From NCBI GenBank assembly GCA_024516035.1, contig CM044966.1, positions 18,272,891 to 18,336,890 of the forward strand: a stretch of 64,000 nucleotides of DNA, in the 5' to 3' direction. A program made the translations under genes and the position numbers. This DNA comes from Bactericera cockerelli (lineage: Eukaryota > Arthropoda > Insecta > Hemiptera > Triozidae). Shown one piece after another: positions 12,301-20,222 of this stretch (positions within the stretch are counted from its first letter, which is position 1; each line of letters opens with the position of its first letter). The notes under the pieces are model-generated. The model saw only the letters and a program-made list of their open reading frames with translations, searched no databases and was not told the origin of the DNA.

Positions 12301-15300
12301 GGTTTTGCTCGCTCCCCTGAAATTATGTTGACGGAATTCTTTTTTAAAAATCTGTCTGTTTGTTTAAAAAATCTGTCTATGTATTTTTAATGTTTTTTTT
12401 TTATTTGTTTTTAAAGTGGATAAATGAATAAATTGTTAACACGGTCTATTTATTTTTAAATAGTCTATTTATTTTAAACTGTCTATTTATTTTTAATATT
12501 TTTTTTATTATAATGTGCACTAGCAGGCTGTCGCCCGCTTTGCGGGCCGAGGCATGGCCGTGAAAGCAAAAAATCCTTTTTCGCCAATGGCAGGTGTTGT
12601 AGTGGGAATTTCGAAAAATCCCGTCTTATTGCACATCTAGACTATAAGACAAAGCTACCTACCAAATTTCAGCTTCCTAGGACTTACGGTTTGGGCTGTA
12701 GAGCGATGATCAGTCAGTGGTCAGTGACTTTGACATTTATATATTAGGATAAATTAATAAATTGTTAACACGGGTAGTTCCGTTCATTCCACGCTAGTGT
12801 CAAATAAATTGCATCATTAATCGCATTTCAACCATTTTGACCCATTTTTCAGCCCAGCTCGATATGGCTTAACATGGTGTCATTAAAAAATTAAAGCTTA
12901 AAAAGGAAAAGCCCAAGATCTCACGATGGTTCATCGCACATAGAAATATGTGGTTTAAAACGAGCCAACATTGCAACTTATGTTAAACGACAGCAAGTAT
13001 TTAATTTTTCTGTCGTCTTCTTATCCTCACCTGTGTCAGTTAGTTATCATATTTGTGTTAATCACTTTCATGATACCACAACTACTCAAACTCGCTTTAC
13101 TAAATCTACGCTGAAACCGGGACTTGAACCACCGTCCTCCGGGTTTCTAGTCCGGCGCCTTATCGATCAAGCTACTGAGGTCGTCTTCCTATCCTCACCT
13201 GTGTATGAAATGCATACAGGGTGCGGCGTACGCCTCCTGACGGAATCCCTGCGTGCTGTAGATACTGTCCATGCACACCCGGTTGACGGAGAGATCGGGC
13301 ACGCTCGAGTCTTCCGTGTCACCCTGTAGAACTGAGGACGAGAACTGGTCGCATCCAGGCGAACCCTGTAAACAGAAATAATAATAATAATAACATCGCC
13401 TTATTTACACTCTTAAATTAGGACTATAATTAATTAATTTAATGTGTTTCTTTGTTTTATTATATCACAATTTTAGTGGGTAGCGCAGAATCATAGGACT
13501 TTTCCGTATCTTTAATACCCCAATATCTTATTTTTGCCTATAATTCCGCCACTGGTCGCTGCTAACATTAAAGCAGCTACTCATTTTTCTTCACGAGGTA
13601 TGAGTGGACCCCGAACACTCAAGTACAGAGCTGAAAAAATCCTGCCCCCCCGGGGATCGAACCCAGGTCTCCGTGCTTGCAATTCCTAGCGCGCTAACTC
13701 ACTCGGCCACGGTGACTACAAATTAGGACTATTGAGTTCCATTATTCCAGCAGTAAGCCCGAGACGTATTATTATGAGGTCTAAGTCCGAAATGGGAAGG
13801 TAACTTGTTTTATTTCTTAGAAGCTTTAGAGCTTAGGAAAAATACCTTTGTATATGTTATCCTGTTATTAAATAAATAAAATTAAAAAATTCCTGCTGGG
13901 TTTTGAACCCGCAACTGCTGGATTACCAGTCAGACGCCTTGACCACTGAGCTACCGGGACAAACAAAAAACCCTGACACCTGATTGGCTGAGGCATGGTA
14001 CACTGTGATGTCTTCTAGATTCTGATTGGTTGAACAGAAACTCACCTGAACAAATCCAGACACCTGATTGGCTGACGCATGGTACACTGTGATGTCTTCT
14101 AGATTCTGATTGGTTGAACAGAAACTCACCTGAACAAATCCAGACACCTGATTGGCTGACGCATGATACACTGTGATGTCTTCTAGATTCTGATTGGTTG
14201 AACAGAAACTCACCTGAACAAATCCAGACACCTGATTGGCTGACGCATGGTACACTGTGATGTCTTCTAGATTCTGATTGGTTGAACAGAAACTCACCTG
14301 AACAAATCCAGACACCTGATTGGCTGGAGCATGGTACACTGTGATGTCTTCTAGATTCTGATTGGTTGAACAGAAAACAGAAACTCACCTGAACAAATCC
14401 AGACACCTGATTGGCTGAGGCATGATACACTGTGATATCCCCGTGTTTGCGTCCCCCATATTGTACCACTTGCCAAAAGTGTTCCAAGAAATTCGCACTG
14501 CCGTTCTCCTGAAATCAACCATCATTGTTTGCAATAGATAGTAATAATTTAATAAAACTGTGGAATATAACCACCACTTACAAAGAATATTATTATGTTT
14601 TCTGTTTCTCAATTTTCTGTTTATACTGATTAAAATAAAGAGGTTAGTTGATGGCATGGATATTCAGAACTATTACCTGCTGATGAGAGCATATAAGCTC
14701 GAAACAGCTGTCCAGGTATGTTCTAATATTCATGTACAATTTACATCTAGTACAACTTCTCAATTATCTGTTTATACTGATACTGATATACTGATGTTCA
14801 TTGTAAATTAAATACACTGCCAATTATGGTGACAATACTTCCTCGTGATTGGTTCACATTGTATACACGTGGCAATTTTGAGATTTTATACTAAATCACT
14901 TGTATCTCCAAAACTACTTATTCGAAATCAATTCAGTAATTTCTGAGATTTCGCGTCATAAGGAATATTTGTAACAGACAGACACAAAACCAAAGTTCCT
15001 CGGGAGGTTATGAAACGTCCAGAAATATAAAAAATCTGGTGTAAACATCACACGACTTTCCTTATGCCCCAAAAAGGAGTCGAATTCCGCCACTGGTGAC
15101 TGAACGGTAACAGATAACTAAAAACCAATGCCAAATTCGTAATCAGCACCTTAAAATCATTGGATTTGATATGTCACAACCCCCATTTAGGATTAATAAT
15201 AAAAAAGTTGGTCAGAGCGGGTCCCCCCCAAAATACCGGTAAATTGGGGCCGCGGTCCAAAAAGTTCAAGATAACAAAAAAATGATCAGAGTAGACCCCT

Positions 15301-18300
15301 ATTATTTTTTTAATCTAAGAAAATGTTGTTCTCAAACTTTTTTTGTATCTTTAACCAATTCAAAGAAGCGGCCCTTGCGGCCGATTTTTGCGGCCCTGCG
15401 GCCGAAGGTCAACCAAAAGTTTCGTGGTTCGTCTGGTGTATAAAATTAATTTCCATACCAAATTTCAAGTCTCTGGCTGTTACCGTTCTCGAGATATCCT
15501 GTTCACAGACACACACACACACACAGACGCACGGACCAATGGCTGAAAACAACTTTTTTGGTATCCTGAAGCTATGATTCGTCCAGAAATGTGAAAAACT
15601 GGTTAGGTCAAATTTTCGACGAATACAATACTTTCCTTATTATAGATAAGGAAAGTAAAAAAATCGGAATCGGATCAAAAAAAAATTATTACAAAAACAA
15701 ACTACTGATTTCTAATATTAGAAATTCATCGGAAGTAAAATGAAAATAAAGTTTGATCAAATTGTTAAATACACTTTAGAGTAACAAGAAGGTTCTCAAG
15801 AGTAGTCAAAGCAGAGGCAAACTCTCGCAACCAGTTGTTATTACCTGTGCAAGACAATAGTGGCGCCTCATAGCATTCTCATGCTGAACCATTCTATTAA
15901 TCACTCTCCCAGTAGTCACTGCAGAGGCAAACTCTCGCAACCGGTGTTATTACCTGTGCAAGACAATAGTGGCGCCTCATAGCATTCTCATGCTGAACCA
16001 GCATGTCGAACACTCCATCAGCTTTCTTGCCCTCTGGAATAGTCACTGCAGGAGCAAACCCTCGCAACCAGTTGGTTGAGAAACAAATTGGGCATTCCCA
16101 TTGAGTTGTTGAGCTGGAAATAAATATTAAGATTTATTATTATTTTTTTCTTTCAAGAATCAAACCAAATCAAATATATTTATTGAGACATATTGGTTAT
16201 GTTATACACAATTTACATTAAACGTACATACTAACATTACAAAAAAAACATTAACATTAAGACAACTACCTAACATAAATTATAATTTAAGACTAGAAAA
16301 AATGGCACAAGATTTAATCACAGTAGAGCTTTTTGAGTTTAACTTTAGTGAAAGTAGACTGAGGTCCGAATTATGAAACAGGATTAGTTAATCTCAATGG
16401 ACACTATGCCTTAACTTTCACCTTGACAATAACTGTAGAGGTCATATCTAAACTGGGCTTTGTAGCTGTATATTAGCTCTGTGGCGTAACGGAGCTGTAG
16501 CCAGCCTTGGTGGCGGAAAATCTCGTTTTAAAATACCTATCGGTCAGCTGATAAAATCTAAGGGTCAGCTTAGATTTACTAATTCTGTTTCATAATTCTA
16601 CCCTAAGAGTTTTTCTAAATAATAATCAATCTTTTTTCAATTACTTTTAACAAACGTTTTCTTTCTTTGGAAAATATCCTCATGGCTTACAATGCTACAC
16701 GATTATTGCTACAGCGACAAACATCAAACCTCTTGATTTTATACTCTTATGATTTATGATAACAAAGGAACCACATACTTTTGTGACGAGCTCACAGTAG
16801 AAACTCACCTCTCGTGATTTGAATCAGTGCCGGAGGGTAGAGTTCCGCTGCAGGCAGCATGGGAGTAGACATCACAAGCAGAGCAGTGGCGTAGCTGAGA
16901 CCGGGGCACATCTGTGAGACCACACGCCCGACAGGTGGGACTCTGGAACATAGTAACAAATAAAAATAAAAACCAAACAGAGCGCGCGATTAGCTCAGTG
17001 GTTAAGCACTCGCTTGCCATGCGGAAGGTCCCGGGTTAGAACCCCCGCGCCGACAAAAATTTGTATTCATAATTTGGTTACAAATCTTTGTAAAGGATAC
17101 CTTCCGGTGCGCTCGTGTTGACCCAGCACCTAAATGGGAAGTATTGTGTCACTTCTCGCCCATCAGAGGGGAGGCATACTACGGAATGGGCAGGCTGCAA
17201 CACAGACCACAAGTGTCTACAGTAGCTCCTGTTTCTTGGCTACGAAATAAAAAAGGCTGTGAAACACTCATCGTAAAAAAAAAAATTAAAAAAAAATCAA
17301 ACATGGGTAGTCCGTCACCTTGGCTGAGCGGTAGCATGCTCGCCTTGCACTCCAGGTGACTTGGGTTCGAATTCCGGCAGGGTCGAATTTTTTTCGGCTC
17401 TGTTCTTTGTCTGTCGGGGCCTACCCTAGCCTCGTGAAGACAGTTGTTGTATTTGAGTGCGCAACGACCAGTGGCGACATTACGAGATTGATACAAAATA
17501 CTTCCATAATTTATTATCTAATCCTTGAAATAGTCTCATTTTAAATGTATGAAAATTTGATGTCTGAAAATAATATTAAAAAAGCAAAATGTAAGTTGTT
17601 ACTTGGATGGCTCATTCCAGAAATCACTTGGATGGCTAATCCCGAAAGTAGCTACAACATGCAATAAATGACAAGGTAATGGACACACGTAATTACGTTT
17701 ACAGGGGAAATGATGATAAAGGTGATTGAAAAAAAACCTACATCAGAAGACAGTTCAGGCGAGTCGCTTTTGTCATCCTCGGTTCCATTCGCCGGTTCCG
17801 GGGCACTCAGCCTGCGCAGCATACTTCGCGTGCTACGAACACCTCCCGTGTCGGTCGACGTGTGTTTAGACTTCTGCACTCGACCCCCGTTTGATTTTCT
17901 CCGGCCTGGGAAGACAGGAGAGAACAAAGTAAATTAACACTTGTTTCTACTGTCTGTAGCCAGCCTCTGTGGCGTAGTAGTTGTGACTACAGCCCGTAGT
18001 CCAGAGATCCCGAATTCGATCCCCGGTTGGGGCAGACTTTTTGAAGAAAATATTCTGTTCCCTCCAACAGCTAGTTGTTGGGTTTCCAACAAATGAGAGG
18101 AGAAACCCTCGTTTAGAATGACTTCATTTTTACAAATTTGAAATTGCTTACTGAAAATAGGACACATTTTGAAACAAGTCAAAATTTGTTTATTTTCTAA
18201 GGACATACATACATAGGTAGGTAACTATCTTACACTAGAAAACAATTGTGCATATTTTTATTTTTAATTTGGGCTTAATGTTGCTTTCAACTGCATGGTC

Positions 18301-20188
18301 ACATCACGTTGGGGGTGTCATGGTGCATAATTGCATATTGATATCCATTGTAGCCATATAATGTACCAATATCCATACAATGTACAAATGTACATGTAGA
18401 ACGATTTTTTTCTCTATTTTAAAGCAAGTTTATTGCAAATATTATACCTCCCGTCATCAATAAATGAGACTTTGTTTATACTGTGAGAGTTAAGGGACTC
18501 TTTAGACTCATACTTCCAGGATAATCAGAATATTGTATTGTATTTTTTAAAAGTTATCATATTTGTGTTAATCACTTTCGTGATGTCACAACTACTCAAA
18601 CTTGCTTTACTAAATCTATGCTGAAACCAGGACTTGAACCACCGACCTCCAGGTTGCAAGTCCACCGCCTTATCAATTAAGCTACTGAGGTCGGTGAGTA
18701 TTTTATTGTATTAAGACAATAAACAAACCTCTTGTTTTCTTGAAGTACGAGTCAACAGAAGGAGTCCCCCGTGTACCCTGTTTAATATGAATGGCTCGCT
18801 TCTGATACTGTTGAGAGATGAGCTTCAATTTTTCCAAGCGATTCCATCGATTAGATTTAAGAAGTGAATCCACAACTGCGGATGATGGTTGAATGGCAGT
18901 CGGAGGCTCCGGTGGATGGGATTTTCTTCTGTCCGACTTGACTGTAGGGGGTTTGGAGGTATGGATTGCTTTGAGTAGGTTGAAGTGGCGGGAGAGCGTA
19001 GCTGGAGAATTCAGATTCAAATCCTGGAAACAGTTTGTGTTTTCATTTGTTCTGACATTACATAATGACTTCATCAAATTTGAAAAAGTATGAAGAATTT
19101 TAAAATTCCTATCAAAATTAAGAAATATTTTTAAAATTGTCAGTTTTAAGAGCATAATTTCAACAAACTACACATACACCATACACTACACACTGGACAC
19201 GGTAGGAGCCCAGAACAATGTTTCTGGGCATCCAAAGGGTTCACCCCTATCAATCCTTCCACCACCATGACATCACACATGGATTCGGAAAGTAAGTATT
19301 TGTATAGTTTTCTCTTGTATTTTTTTATTTATTTTTTATGCAAATTAATGGGGATTGTCCATGTTTTTAATGCAGATTACCCATGTAAAAAAAAATAATC
19401 ATATATTTTCACCTTGATCTTGGCCCTGGGTAAGGGATTGTAACTCTAACATAGTAACAAAGAATCCTGATTTCATGAAACAATTTGGACCAAAGGTATT
19501 TCATAAAATTGTTGTTCCATACAAAAGTTCACAAAATTCCATATTTTGATTTTTTTTGTTACATTTTTTTAACAAATGAAAATCTCTCATTTTTTTTTTA
19601 TAGTTCTACATTCCGGTTGTTTGAAGAAAACATTTATTTTTTTTTTACATTTATTTTTGTGAGTTAATATATAATTTAAGTTTCATATTTTTTTTTTAGG
19701 AATCAGTGCATATTTGTTTCACAACCACATAAATATCAATAAGAAAAAATGTTTTTAACTATTTATAAAATATAAAAAATGCCTTCCAAATTTGAGGAAC
19801 AAGGCACTGTGCCCATCACAGCTGCTGCATTTCCTCTCATAATTATAACCAAGGTAACTCATATTTTGATTTTGGATGCCTAATAATGTGAATAATTGAC
19901 ATTTGATAAAAATCAAGGACCTACATAAGTGTGACCAAGTGAAACTTTTTAAGAGTACCATTTTTTAAAATTTAATAGGTATTCATGTGAATTTTTTATA
20001 AAATGCCTTTTGCTTTCAAAAAATAACTGTGTTACTCTTTGACATAGAAATAGACCTTGACTGACTAAGGGTTTTGTTTTGGAACGACCCAACTTTTCCA
20101 CCTGGTTACAACAACAAAAGCCAGAAGTAAAAACTTTTTAAATATCCACTTTGTTTTATATTAAATTTCTTTAAAAGTTCCACAGTAC

Positions 20189-20222
<34 letters not shown>

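Noticed and set aside
13923..14487. Minus-strand ORFs of 138 and 178 residues with repeated QVSGFVQVSFC
   Set aside because: They read through splice donors of the exon F array; only the first 40 codons belong to a real exon.
16979..17055. A functional tRNA-Gly gene
   Set aside because: Acceptor and anticodon stems are imperfect and the same non-tRNA body follows here and at 30520-30842, so it is a SINE head. The same reasoning applies to the other tRNA-like heads.
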